Positions 53,149-61,705 of a stretch of 62,626 bases of DNA are shown here, piece by piece. Numbering within the stretch: the stretch's first letter is position 1; each line of letters starts with the position of its first letter. Location of the stretch: NCBI GenBank assembly GCA_963749535.1, contig CAVVNF010000037.1, positions 1 to 62,626 on the forward strand, given 5' to 3'. The stretch is from Chersky-299 sp963749535 (GTDB taxonomy: Bacteria > Actinomycetota > Thermoleophilia > RBG-16-64-13). A model generated the notes under the pieces. The model was not told where the DNA came from. It saw only the letters and a program-made list of their open reading frames with translations, and did not search any database. The position numbers were made by a program, and so were the translations under genes.

Positions 53149-55815
53149 CTACTTGGCGGAGAGCCAGTCGGGACCGACCCCTACGTCCACGCCGAGCGGA
53201 GGGTCGAGCGGGAAGGCGGCCGCCATCTCTTCCACAACAGCCGTCTTGATGTCCTCGGCCTGCCCGGCTGGCACCTCGAACACCAACTCGTCGTGGACTT
53301 GAAGGACCAACTTGGCGTCGGCGAACTCGCGCTCGAGCCGGTCATGGCACCGGATCATCGCGACCTTGATGATGTCGGCCGCGCTCCCTTGAATGACCGA
53401 GTTCACCGCGAGGCGTTCGCCCAAGGAGCGCTCCTGGTAGTTGCCCGATTGCAGCTCCGGGATCGGTCTGCGGCGGCCGAAGATGGTGGTCACATAGCCT
53501 TGTCTGCGGGCCAGCTCGACCGTGGCTTCGATGAAGGTCTTGACATGCGGGAGCCGCTCGAAATAGCGCCCGATGTAAGCCGCGGCCTCCTCGCGGTCGA
53601 TGCCGAGGTTCTGACTGAGACCGAACGGGGAGATGCCGTACATGATCCCGAAATTGACCGCCTTGGCATAGCGCCGATGAGTCGTATCCACCTTTTCCTC
53701 GGCCATGCCGAAGACTTCGGACGCCGTGCGCGTGTGGATGTCCTCACCCCGGGCGAAGGCTTCCTGCAGCGCGGGTTCCTCGGACAGATAGGCCATTATC
53801 CGTAGTTCGATCTGCGAGTAGTCGGCCACCACCATGGCGTAGCCGGGCTCAGCGGTGAAGCATCCTCGTATCTGGGCCCCCAACGCCGTCCGCACGGGGA
53901 TGTTCTGGAGATTGGGGTCCGTCGACGAGAGCCGGCCCGTGGCTGTGGTCGACTGGTGAAAAGTGGTATGCAAGCGTCCTGTACGAGGGTCCACCGCTTG
54001 GGGCAAGGCGAGCAGATAGGTGGACATGAGCTTGGAGAGCTCCCGATGAGTGAGGATGTGGGACACGATAGGGTGACTTTCCCGCAGCGCTTCCAAAGTC
54101 TTGGCGTCCGTTGAATACCCGGTCTTTATCTTGCGTTGACGAGCAAGGCCCAAGCGATCGAAAAGGATCCCGCCTAACTGCTGGGGAGAACCGAGGTTGA
54201 ACTCTCCACCGGCCAGCTCGTAGATCTCGGCCTCCAGCCCTTCGATCTGATCTTCTATCTTGCCGGTGATCTCGCCCAGCCGGTAGCAATCGAGGTGGAT
54301 ACCTACTTCCTCCATGGAGATCAGGACTCTCGTCAACGGCAGTTCGATCTCCTGGAAGAGCACCCACATGCCCTGTTCGCGCAGCGCGCGCTCCTGGCAG
54401 GCGGCCAACTCCGCCACAAGCGCCGCGCGCGCCGCCTCGGGCGCGGCTCCGGGCTCACGGCGAGCGGTGACCAGTCCCGCGGCGTCGCGAGCCAGCTCTC
54501 CCAGCGGATAATCACGCCTCCCCGGCGCCAGTAGATAGGCTGCCAGATAGGTGTCGTGACCGACCTGTTTCAGCAATGTGCGCAGACCGGCGGACGACTT
54601 GAAGTCGTGGCAGGCCGGACGACCGCGTGTCAGCAACTTGCGTAACACAGTTGTGGCAATGGCGGCGTGGTGCACTTCCACGGCGCAAGACGGCTGCGCC
54701 GCCCAGAGCACGAGCTCCTCCTCACCGGGACGGGCACCGGCCGCCACCGGACTCAGACCATCGTCCATGGATGTTCCCGCCACGAGGCCCACCACGCCCC
54801 TCCAGTCCAGTGCTTGCTCGATCGCTCCGTCGAAACCCGTATCCGCGGCGTCCATCACTTCGGGAACGCACGCCGGTCCTTCCGTCGGAACGGGGGTCTC
54901 AGGAGCCAGACGCGGCAGAAGAGGCCGCACGCGCTCGAGCAGTGAATTGAACTCGAAACGAGCGAACAGTTCCTCTATCGCGGCCGCGTCGACGTGGTGG
55001 GGTGCGACTTCCGCCGCGTGGATGTCGATGGGGACGGCGCGATCGACTAGGGCCAGCTTCTTCGACAGAAGCGCGATATCGCGATGTTCTACGAGAAGCT
55101 CGCGGCGCTTCGCTCCTGACACTTCCCCCGTGTGTTCGAGAACGTTCTCGAGGGTGCCGAACTGCACCAGCAATTGGGCCGCCGTCTTCTCGCCGATGCC
55201 GGGGATCCCGGGGATATTGTCGGACGTGTCTCCCTTGAGCCCGATCAAGTCCGGGATCAGCAGCGGCGGAACGCCATAACGCTCCTCCACCCCGGCGGGG
55301 TCGTAGACCTTGACCTCGGTCACCCCGCGAGTATTCGCCATGATGCTCACATGCTCACTGGCTAACTGCAGGGCATCGCGGTCGCCCGTGACGATCACCG
55401 TGGTGCGCCCCTCTTGATCCGCCTGAGTGGCCAATGTGGCCAGGATGTCATCGGCTTCGAAGCCAGGCAGAGCGAGGTTTATGAACCCGAACGCGGACGA
55501 GAATTCCACAAAATACGGCCATTGTTCCGACAGAAGATCCGGCATCGGCTTGCGTTGTGCCTTGTATGCCTCGAACTCACCCGCGCGCAACGTCTTCTCC
55601 GGGGAATCCCAGGCCACGATGACCGCCTCCGGTTTGTACTCGCCGAGGATCTTGATGATCATGGAGCAGAAACCATATAGGCCGTTGGTCGGGAATCCCC
55701 CCGAGGTGCTGATCTCGGGAGGCAAGGCGAAGAAGGCACGATAGGCGATGTTGTTGCCGTCGAGCAGAAACAGTGGCCCGCGGTCTGCCGCCTCTGAGGC
55801 ATAGTCTTTCTTCAT
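53149..55815 (-). CDS. polA: DNA polymerase I
   Basis: Pol I removes primers and fills gaps in replication and repair. The 888-residue product has the 5' nuclease domain (LLDGNNIAYRAFFALP, TVIVTGDRDALQLA, GLKGDTSDNIPGIPGIGEKT) and the family A polymerase domain with motif A VVADYSQIELRI, motif B RRYAKAVNFGIMYG and motif C QVHDELVFEVP. The middle 3'-5' exonuclease region lacks the D-x-E and later aspartates, so it is probably not proofreading, as in many bacterial Pol I enzymes. ATG 55815 stands six bases after a TAGAAT element, suggesting a leaderless mRNA. Confidence 0.97.
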   Translation of the reverse strand: MKKDYASEAADRGPLFLLDGNNIAYRAFFALPPEISTSGGFPTNGLYGFCSMIIKILGEYKPEAVIVAWDSPEKTLRAGEFEAYKAQRKPMPDLLSEQWPYFVEFSSAFGFINLALPGFEADDILATLATQADQEGRTTVIVTGDRDALQLASEHVSIMANTRGVTEVKVYDPAGVEERYGVPPLLIPDLIGLKGDTSDNIPGIPGIGEKTAAQLLVQFGTLENVLEHTGEVSGAKRRELLVEHRDIALLSKKLALVDRAVPIDIHAAEVAPHHVDAAAIEELFARFEFNSLLERVRPLLPRLAPETPVPTEGPACVPEVMDAADTGFDGAIEQALDWRGVVGLVAGTSMDDGLSPVAAGARPGEEELVLWAAQPSCAVEVHHAAIATTVLRKLLTRGRPACHDFKSSAGLRTLLKQVGHDTYLAAYLLAPGRRDYPLGELARDAAGLVTARREPGAAPEAARAALVAELAACQERALREQGMWVLFQEIELPLTRVLISMEEVGIHLDCYRLGEITGKIEDQIEGLEAEIYELAGGEFNLGSPQQLGGILFDRLGLARQRKIKTGYSTDAKTLEALRESHPIVSHILTHRELSKLMSTYLLALPQAVDPRTGRLHTTFHQSTTATGRLSSTDPNLQNIPVRTALGAQIRGCFTAEPGYAMVVADYSQIELRIMAYLSEEPALQEAFARGEDIHTRTASEVFGMAEEKVDTTHRRYAKAVNFGIMYGISPFGLSQNLGIDREEAAAYIGRYFERLPHVKTFIEATVELARRQGYVTTIFGRRRPIPELQSGNYQERSLGERLAVNSVIQGSAADIIKVAMIRCHDRLEREFADAKLVLQVHDELVFEVPAGQAEDIKTAVVEEMAAAFPLDPPLGVDVGVGPDWLSAK

Positions 55816-55821
55816 AAGATC

Positions 55822-55827
55822 ATTCTA
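55822..55827 (-). promoter_or_regulatory. Candidate -10 element of polA, close to the start codon
   Basis: TAGAAT on the minus strand ends six bases before the polA ATG, the spacing expected if transcription begins at the start codon. No convincing -35 or ribosome-binding site is seen. The remainder of the gap to 55917 holds nothing recognisable. Confidence 0.35.
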
Positions 55828-55917
55828 CCCGGCTGGCAACGGTTGCTGAACGGCGGCCGCGCCAGACACTCTTGCGGCGTCACCAGGCGCGATGGTGCAG
55901 TGGGGCCTAGCAGCCTC

Positions 55918-57051
55918 CTAGCTGACCACCTGTACGGTGCCCGTTTGGGAGACGTCATATCCGCCCATGTCCAATACCGCGTCCTTGAACTTCGCCGACC
56001 CCACGACGTCGCGCAAAGCGCCCACTTCCGGGGAAGCCCAGTTCTCCTCGGGAATGACCAGGTCGTAGCGCTCCTGTCCCAGTGGCATGAAATCGAGGCC
56101 GTACGCCGCTGCCGCCGCGCCGATGCCTATCCCCACCGTCGCTTCGCCGTCCGCGACGGCACGCGAGACCGCAATATGGGTCGATTCCTCGCGCTCGTAC
56201 CCGGGCACGGAGGCAGGGTCGATGCCGGCGACCTTCAGTTGCACATCTAACCAGACCCTCGTGCCGGAGCCAGGTTGGCGGTTCACAAGGACGACGCCGG
56301 GGGTTGCGAGGTCGGGGATGCCATGAAGACCCAGCGGGTTACCGGGCGGAACGATCATCCCCATGACCCGTTGAACGAGATTGAGCAGCACCACCCGCCG
56401 GTTGGGAAGCACCCGTTGGACAAAGGGGACATTGTACTGCTCGGTGGCCTGGTCCCAGAGGTGTGAGCCTGCAAAGTCGGCTTCACCGCGGGCAAGAGCG
56501 ATAAGTCCGCCGAGGCTGCCCACAAAGTCGACAGACACCAGTACCGGCGGCTCCCTCTCTGATAGGAGCCGGCACAGCAACTCTACGCTGAGATCGTGGC
56601 TGCCCGCAAAGATCAACTGGCCCGCATCCGGATAGGACGTCCCATCGTGAGCGACGGGCCCCGCGCGGTCCTGCATCTCTTCCCACCGCGAGATGGCGGC
56701 CGCCAAGGCGGATTCAGCATGGGCAGGCGTCTGTCCAAGGCTTATCGCTTCGAGTAGGTACTGCTCTGCCCGATTCACCAGGCTTGCCCACTGCCATCCC
56801 GGCGACTCCGGTGCAGCCCCGCCGACGCTCCCGAAGATGACGCGGGTCCCGCCGCCACGGTGGCTCGAGATAAGACCTTCCCTCGCGAGAAGAGCATATG
56901 CGCGACTTACCGTGTTAGGGGTACAACGCCAGCGCTTGGCCATCTCGCGGACGGGCGGCAGGCGTTGGCCTGCCTTCAACTCGCCGGAGACGATCGCCCG
57001 CCTTACCGCCTCGGCGATCTCCAGATAGACGAAGCTCTCCGAGGCGGCCAT
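55918..57051 (-). CDS. GntR-type regulator with a periplasmic-binding-protein-like domain
   Basis: A 377-residue one-component regulator. The first ~75 residues are a GntR winged helix (EAVRRAIVSGELKAGQRLPP, MAKRWRCTPNTVSRAYALL, EGLISSHRGGGTRV). The rest resembles the PBP-like ligand-binding domain found in some molybdate/tungstate-type regulators and in LysR-like sensors: GSHDLSVELLCRLL, GSLGGLIALARGEADFAGSH, VNRQPGSGTRVWLD and VGIGIGAAAAAYGLDFMPLG. The G-S-H-D and N-R-Q-x-G-S-G-T-R motifs are typical of the PF12727-type domain. Its ligand is probably a small anion or cofactor, but no transporter lies beside it to decide. The nearest genes are divergent EamA exporters. Confidence 0.82.
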   Translation of the reverse strand: MAASESFVYLEIAEAVRRAIVSGELKAGQRLPPVREMAKRWRCTPNTVSRAYALLAREGLISSHRGGGTRVIFGSVGGAAPESPGWQWASLVNRAEQYLLEAISLGQTPAHAESALAAAISRWEEMQDRAGPVAHDGTSYPDAGQLIFAGSHDLSVELLCRLLSEREPPVLVSVDFVGSLGGLIALARGEADFAGSHLWDQATEQYNVPFVQRVLPNRRVVLLNLVQRVMGMIVPPGNPLGLHGIPDLATPGVVLVNRQPGSGTRVWLDVQLKVAGIDPASVPGYEREESTHIAVSRAVADGEATVGIGIGAAAAAYGLDFMPLGQERYDLVIPEENWASPEVGALRDVVGSAKFKDAVLDMGGYDVSQTGTVQVVS

Positions 57052-57511
57052 CAGAGCACTACAGATAGTTGGAGGGACGGTTGGGCGTGGGCACCATTAG
57101 GCGGCGTGCTCGTTGGTGCCGGATGCCACCGCGAGGATTGCAGGCACGACAGGTTTGGAGTCACGGTCTTCCACTTGCTCTCATACCGCTCGGGTCCGCC
57201 AGGACATGCTCGAATCCTCCTCATCAATCTAACGGCCGCACGCTGTCTCCGGGCCGTAGCACCGTGCGTCCAACGAAGAAAGACAAAGATCGCCTTCCAG
57301 AATTAAACCACACTCGTGCGCCATAGCGCACGGACACCAGCACTCGACCGGACTCGGGCAGACGTGACCTTCCAGTGCCCGATTCCTAAGCCTTATGTAT
57401 AGCTTGGCTCTGGGTTGGCTTTGGACCTCATACACGCGGCTCGCGAGGGGATCATCAGCGGGAGAACCCGCAATCTCCGGCGCAGCTGGTGTCGCTTGCT
57501 ACACTGGTTCG
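57052..57511. other. Divergent intergenic region, GntR-PBP / EamA
   Basis: No gene is supported in these 460 bases. It is the regulatory region for two divergent genes. Near the right end TACACT (57500-57505) is a plausible -10 for the EamA gene only six bases before its ATG. No clear operator palindrome was found. Confidence 0.35.
57500..57505 (+). promoter_or_regulatory. Candidate -10 element of the first EamA gene
   Basis: TACACT matches TAnnnT and lies six bases before ATG 57512, with no ribosome-binding site between, so the message could be leaderless. No -35 is evident. Confidence 0.3.
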
Positions 57512-58474
57512 ATGAAGGCGAACAGAACCTCCCCGAACCTCGGCCTATCACCGGCACCCAGCCTTTCCCATAGCCGTTCTTCGCTCTTGGCCGCGGCGGG
57601 CCTGGTCGGCCTCGCCCTCGTGTGGGGCTACAACTGGGTCGTCATGAAAGTGGCCCTCAACTACTCTCAGCCGTTCACGTTCGCCGCGGTACGGGCCTTC
57701 TGCGGGGCGATCTTTCTCTTCATATTGATCTTGGTCATGCGCAAGCCGTTGCGCCCGAAGGCGTTCGCATTGACGGCACTCCTCGGCCTCCTGCAGACCA
57801 CCGGTTTCGTTGGTTTGATCATGTGGGCCCTCGAGAGTGGAGGTGCGGGAAAGACCTCCGTCCTTGTGTACATCATGCCTTTCTGGCTCCTTCTCATGGC
57901 TTGGGTCGTGTTGGGCGAGAAGCTGCGCGGGCTGCAGTGGCTGTCGGTCGGGCTCGCGCTCGCCGGCCTGATCTTCATCCTCTCCCCTTGGAAGATGCAA
58001 GGCAGCCTCCTGAGCACCTGTTTGGCGGTAATAGCCGGGATCTCCTGGGCGGGGAGCGCGGTGGTGGCCAAAGTGCTCAACAAGCGCCATAGAGTCGACC
58101 TCATCTCGCTCACCGCCTGGCAGATGCTGCTGGGGTCCATCCCGCTTGTGGTGATCGCCGCGCTTACCTACAAAACGGCGCCGGTCTGGTCGGGCTCTTT
58201 CATCGCCGCGCTGCTCTTCAATATCGTCCCCGGCACCGGGTTGGCGTTGCTGGTCTGGTTCTTCATCCTTCGCACGCTCCCGGCTGGGACCGCGGGCATC
58301 GGCACGCTTGCCACGCCGGTCGTCGGGGTCGCCTCCGCCTGGATCCAACTCGGGGAACGCCCGGGCCCGGGGGAAGCGGCGGGCATGTTGCTGATCATCG
58401 TTGCGCTCGCCCTTCTCGTGGTGCGCGAGACGGCGGGAACCCGCCTGTCCCGGAGCAAGAACAGCCCTTCATGA
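57512..58474 (+). CDS. EamA-family (DMT) transporter, copy 1
   Basis: EamA proteins are ten-helix drug/metabolite exporters or importers. The 320-residue product has two EamA repeats: LALVWGYNWVVMKVALNY...RKPLRPKAFAL and, in the second half, GISWAGSAVVAKVLNKRHRV...ILRTLPAGTAGIGTLATPVV. Ten hydrophobic helices can be counted. ATG 57512 (MKANRTSP) is preferred; the longer open frame upstream has no membrane or family features. It overlaps the second EamA gene by four bases (ATGA). Substrate unknown. Confidence 0.9.
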   Translation: MKANRTSPNLGLSPAPSLSHSRSSLLAAAGLVGLALVWGYNWVVMKVALNYSQPFTFAAVRAFCGAIFLFILILVMRKPLRPKAFALTALLGLLQTTGFVGLIMWALESGGAGKTSVLVYIMPFWLLLMAWVVLGEKLRGLQWLSVGLALAGLIFILSPWKMQGSLLSTCLAVIAGISWAGSAVVAKVLNKRHRVDLISLTAWQMLLGSIPLVVIAALTYKTAPVWSGSFIAALLFNIVPGTGLALLVWFFILRTLPAGTAGIGTLATPVVGVASAWIQLGERPGPGEAAGMLLIIVALALLVVRETAGTRLSRSKNSPS

Positions 58475-59480
58475 GCGGCAGCGACGGTCCTTCGACACCG
58501 TTAGAGGAGCCGTCGGCTTCAAGACGGGAGACCGAAGCGTCGCTTACGACCGAGCCACCTCAACGAAACGGGGCACGGGCGAACTCCACCCGCTTGGCGT
58601 TCGGCGCACTTGTCGTCGTGTGCCTCATCTGGGGTTACAACTGGGTCGTGATGAAGATCGGTCTGCGCTATGCGGGGCCCTTCGATTTCGTAGCTCTGCG
58701 TAACGTGGGCGGCACCGCTTGCCTGTTCCTGCTCTTGCTCGTGCTGCGGAAGCCGCTCGCCCTCAGGCTTTGCCTTATGCAATAGTCCTCGGACTTCTCC
58801 AGGTCACGGGCAACCTCGGGCTGGTTATGTGGGCACTCTCCAGCGGCGCCGTCGGGCGCATCTCGGTACTCGGCTATACGATGCCGTTCTGGGTACTGCT
58901 AATGGCATGGCCCGTCCTCGGTGAGCGGGTGCGCGGATTCGAGTGGGCCGCTCTTGCGCTCGCTCTGGCCGGGTTGGTGTTCATCTTCAATCCAGCGGGC
59001 GCTCACGGTACGATCTCAAGCAGTTTCATGGCTCTGGGCGCAGGCATCTTCTGGGCCGGCGCCACCGTGGTGACAAGGCTGCTTCACAGGCATCAGGATG
59101 TCGATCTGGTCTCGCTCGCGGCCTGGCAGATGCTTTTCGGCGCCATCCCCTTGGTACTCATCGCGTTTCTGGTTCCTTCTAAACCCATCCACTGGACCTC
59201 GACTTTCCTCATCGCGCTCGTCTTCAACATGGTCATGGCCAATGTCGTCGCGTGGTCCCTCTGGCTGTTCGTGCTGCGTCATCTGTCGGCCGGCACTGCC
59301 GGCATCGGCACCCTGACCGCCCCCGTGGTGGGGATCGTAGGCGCTTGGATCCCGTTGGGTGAGAAGCCCAGTCTGTTGGAAGGCATGGGGATGGCTCTCA
59401 TTGTGGGTGCGCTCGCCTTGCTCACGGGCATAGCCCTTCGACAACACGAGAACCTGGTGGCGAGTGAGGAGCCGGGCTAG
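58471..59480 (+). pseudogene. EamA-family (DMT) transporter, copy 2, frameshifted
   Basis: From ATG 58471 the frame gives a Ser/Thr/Glu-rich N-terminus and CLIWGYNWVVMKIGLRYAGP to LLVLRKPLA, then fails near 58771. One frame over it continues PQALPYAIVLGLLQVTGNLG and runs to 59480 with all remaining helices. One extra C in the CCC run restores an uninterrupted ~336-residue protein colinear with copy 1 throughout (R-K-P-L then the next helix). The pair is a tandem duplication; the lesion is in a short homopolymer and may be a sequence error or real decay. Confidence 0.85.
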
Positions 59481-59481
59481 C

Positions 59482-59641
59482 AGCTCGTTTCAGAATGACG
59501 TTTTGCTGTCAGGGCGCGATCGGCGAGTGCGAGACAAGGACGCAGGGAGACCCCGTAGCAGCGCTACCGGGGCGACTGAGGACGCCGCATCGCGCCGACC
59601 AGCGCGAACTCGGCAGCCAAAGCTTCCTCTTGAAACGTGCT
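59482..59641. ncRNA. Foldable ~160-nt inverted-repeat element (structured RNA or mobile repeat)
   Basis: Located between convergent eamA copy 2 and an alcohol dehydrogenase. Nested pairings: AGC/GCT with CGTTTCA/TGAAACG at the ends (59482-59492 with 59631-59641), a long imperfect stem around TTTTGCTG..CAGCCAAA (59493-59510 with 59612-59630), GGCGCGAT/ATCGCGCC (59513-59520 with 59589-59596), CGGCG/CGCCG (59521-59525 with 59583-59587), and an inner hairpin CCCCGTAGC/GCTAC-GGGG (59551-59572, one bulge, loop AGC). One side loop of ~15 bases sits on the 3' side. No open frame explains it. It may be a non-coding RNA, the end of an IS element or a dispersed repeat; strand unknown. Confidence 0.5.
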
Positions 59642-59664
59642 CTAAGAGCGACTGCCGGAACAGA

Positions 59665-59693
59665 CGCGGGGCCGCCCAATGGGCGGCCCCGCG
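59665..59693. terminator. Perfect GC hairpin between convergent genes
   Basis: CGCGGGGCCGCCC and GGGCGGCCCCGCG form a 13-bp perfect stem with an AAT loop. No T-run follows on either strand, so it is not a classical intrinsic terminator, but its position 75 bases beyond the alcohol dehydrogenase stop suggests transcript-end formation. Confidence 0.5.
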
Positions 59694-59767
59694 GTGTCAA
59701 GCTATCCCGTCTGTCAGCGTGTCCGGCGGCTCGGCTCCCGAGTCGCCTGCAGACGTCTCTCCGAAGG

Positions 59768-60853
59768 CTACGGTTTGAGGACCACTTTCATCGCGCCGTC
59801 GCGTTTCTCGACGAAGGTGGCCAGAGCTTCGCCGAACTGATCGAGCGGGAAGGAATGGGTATGCAGTGCCTTGCCGTTCACCCGGCCGTCGGCCAGCATG
59901 GCGAGAGCGGCGTCCGAGGTGTTCGGATTGGCACGCACGCCGATGAAGTTCACCTGGGCGAGGGTCAGCTTGCTCCACTCGATGGGGATGGGCTCCTTGG
60001 CCAGAGCGGTCATGACCAGCTTGCCGCCCTTGCGGACCATGAGCGGCGACTTCGTGCACGATTCCTTCGTGCCGGCGCATTCGAACACCACGTCGGCGCC
60101 ACGCCCGCCGGTGAGATCCCAGACGGCCTTGACCACGTCGTCGGTGTTCTCATAATCGACCGGTATTGCGCCCAGATCCACGGCGGACTGAAGGCGAGCA
60201 CCCCGGCCGACCATGATGACCTTCTTCGCACCCGCGGCCTTGCACAGCTGAAGGGTCATGTTGCCGGCGGGTCCAGGCCCGGTCACACAGCAAATATCAC
60301 CGACTTTGACGCCACTGCGATAGACCCCGTTGAGAGCGACGCCGGCCATGTCGAGCATCGCGGCTTCATCGTAGGACAGGTTCTCCGGCAGCGGATGGAT
60401 GGATTTGACCGAGGTCTTGATGTAGGTGGCGTAAGCGCCTTGGGTGGTGAAACCGTAATGGTGATGGCCAAGGGCGTTGTCGCCATAGTTGAGGCAGATG
60501 GTGTAGTCGCCCACCAGGCAGTTGGCGCAGATGCCGCAGCCACAATGAGCCTCGCCGGCGACCCTGGTCCCCGGCGCGAACCTCTTCGCTATGGCAGGTG
60601 AATTCTCTACTTCGGGGGCGATGGCCACGACCTCGCCCGCCCATTCGTGGCCGATGATGAACGGGTAGCTCGCCGGCCACATCCCCGGGAAGGCGCCCTT
60701 GACGATGTTCGGATCGGTGCCGCAGATAGCCACGGAGTTGACTCGGCAGATGACGTCGGTCCCCGAGGGCTTAGGCGTGTGCACTTCCTGGAGTTCCCAG
60801 GCGTTCGGCCCGGTGAGGACTACTGCTTGCATCTTTGAAGGAATGTCCGCCAT
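59768..60853 (-). CDS. Zinc-dependent alcohol/polyol dehydrogenase
   Basis: A 361-residue medium-chain dehydrogenase of the sorbitol/threonine dehydrogenase type. Catalytic zinc site VAICGTDPNIVKG and GHEWAGEVVAIA; structural zinc cysteines in CGCGICANCLVGDYTICLN; cofactor motif VTGPGPAGNMTLQLC; EC-type VVFECAGTKES. It follows the interrupted sugar isomerase gene by 43 bases and shares its operon under an IclR regulator, fitting sugar or polyol catabolism; the actual substrate is unknown. Confidence 0.88.
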   Translation of the reverse strand: MADIPSKMQAVVLTGPNAWELQEVHTPKPSGTDVICRVNSVAICGTDPNIVKGAFPGMWPASYPFIIGHEWAGEVVAIAPEVENSPAIAKRFAPGTRVAGEAHCGCGICANCLVGDYTICLNYGDNALGHHHYGFTTQGAYATYIKTSVKSIHPLPENLSYDEAAMLDMAGVALNGVYRSGVKVGDICCVTGPGPAGNMTLQLCKAAGAKKVIMVGRGARLQSAVDLGAIPVDYENTDDVVKAVWDLTGGRGADVVFECAGTKESCTKSPLMVRKGGKLVMTALAKEPIPIEWSKLTLAQVNFIGVRANPNTSDAALAMLADGRVNGKALHTHSFPLDQFGEALATFVEKRDGAMKVVLKP

Positions 60854-60895
60854 GGTTCTCGCTCCCTTTGTCCTGTTTGGTGTGACGGTCGGTGC

Positions 60896-61705
60896 TTATA
60901 GATCCCTGATGAAAGAAAGGGTGTGCTTCGCGGCCGTGTAGCTATCGGGTAGCGGCAGATGCTCTCCCGACAGCCAGCCGGTGTAGCCGATCTCTCGCAA
61001 GGCACAGGCGATATCGTCCTAGGCCACATGGCCCATGCCCGGTGCCCTCCGATTGCTGTCTGAGACATGGAAATGCCCCAGCAGGCGGCCGGTGGCCCGG
61101 ATAGCGTCCCCCATGGACACCTCCTCGATATTCATGTGAAATACGTCAAGCAGGACTTTCACATTGGGACGGTCTATCCGCTTGATCACCTCGACGGTCT
61201 GTTCGGCCGTATTGAAGAAGCTCGTTTCGTACCGATTGATCGCTTCCAGGATGACCTCGATGCCCAAGGTGGCAGCGTGATCGGCAGCCTCTTGCATGCT
61301 CCGCACGAACAAGGAGACGGCTTTCTCGCTGTCGCCGTCGGGCGGACGTTGGCCCCGCAGCAAGCCGACCACGACCGGGGCTCCGAACTCCGCGGCGAAG
61401 TCCATCAGCCGCTTCACTCGGTCCACTACCCGGATACGCGCGCTCTCGTCCGGCTCGGACAACGTGGCCTTTTCGTCCAGGTAGATCCTCCCGCTTGAAA
61501 CGGCCGTCAACGCGAGACCATACCGGCTCAGCAAGTCCTTAAGCGTTGCCGCCGAGAGCTCCTCCGGGCCTTTCATGTTGATCTCGATGCCGTCGAAGCC
61601 CAGCTCTCCGGCAGCCTTGACAGCCGCGGCGAAATCCCCGGCAAAAAGCAGAGGACCGAACCCGGTCGGCGCAGGCGACGACGCGAAGCTCGCCTTACAA
61701 TCCAC
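60896..61705 (-). pseudogene. Xylose-isomerase-like TIM-barrel protein (sugar phosphate isomerase/epimerase) with an in-frame amber codon
   Basis: The product is an AP-endonuclease-2-type TIM barrel: GFDGIEINMKGPEELS, VVVGLLRGQRP, IEVILEAINRYETSFFNT, VKVLLDVFHMNIEEVS and GHFHVSDSNRRAPGMGHV contain the family's metal ligands E, D, H and H. At codon 229 a TAG (61019-61021) stops translation after GHVA; the same frame then continues DDIACALREIGYTGWLSGEH to a TAA at 60896, the expected C-terminus. Relatives usually have a tryptophan or acidic residue here, so TGG to TAG is the simplest change. The GTG start at 61705 overlaps the iclR stop. TAG is an ordinary stop elsewhere in this window (prmA, acs, iclR), so recoding is unlikely. 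Confidence 0.8.

Noticed and set aside
57190..57240. tRNA-like TCGAATCC string in the GntR/EamA gap
   Set aside because: No acceptor or anticodon stems can be formed around it. No tRNA was found in any gap.
61019..61021. Amber codon as evidence of a recoded genetic code
   Set aside because: Several intact genes here (prmA, E1alpha, acs, iclR) end with TAG at their natural C-terminus, so TAG acts as a stop.
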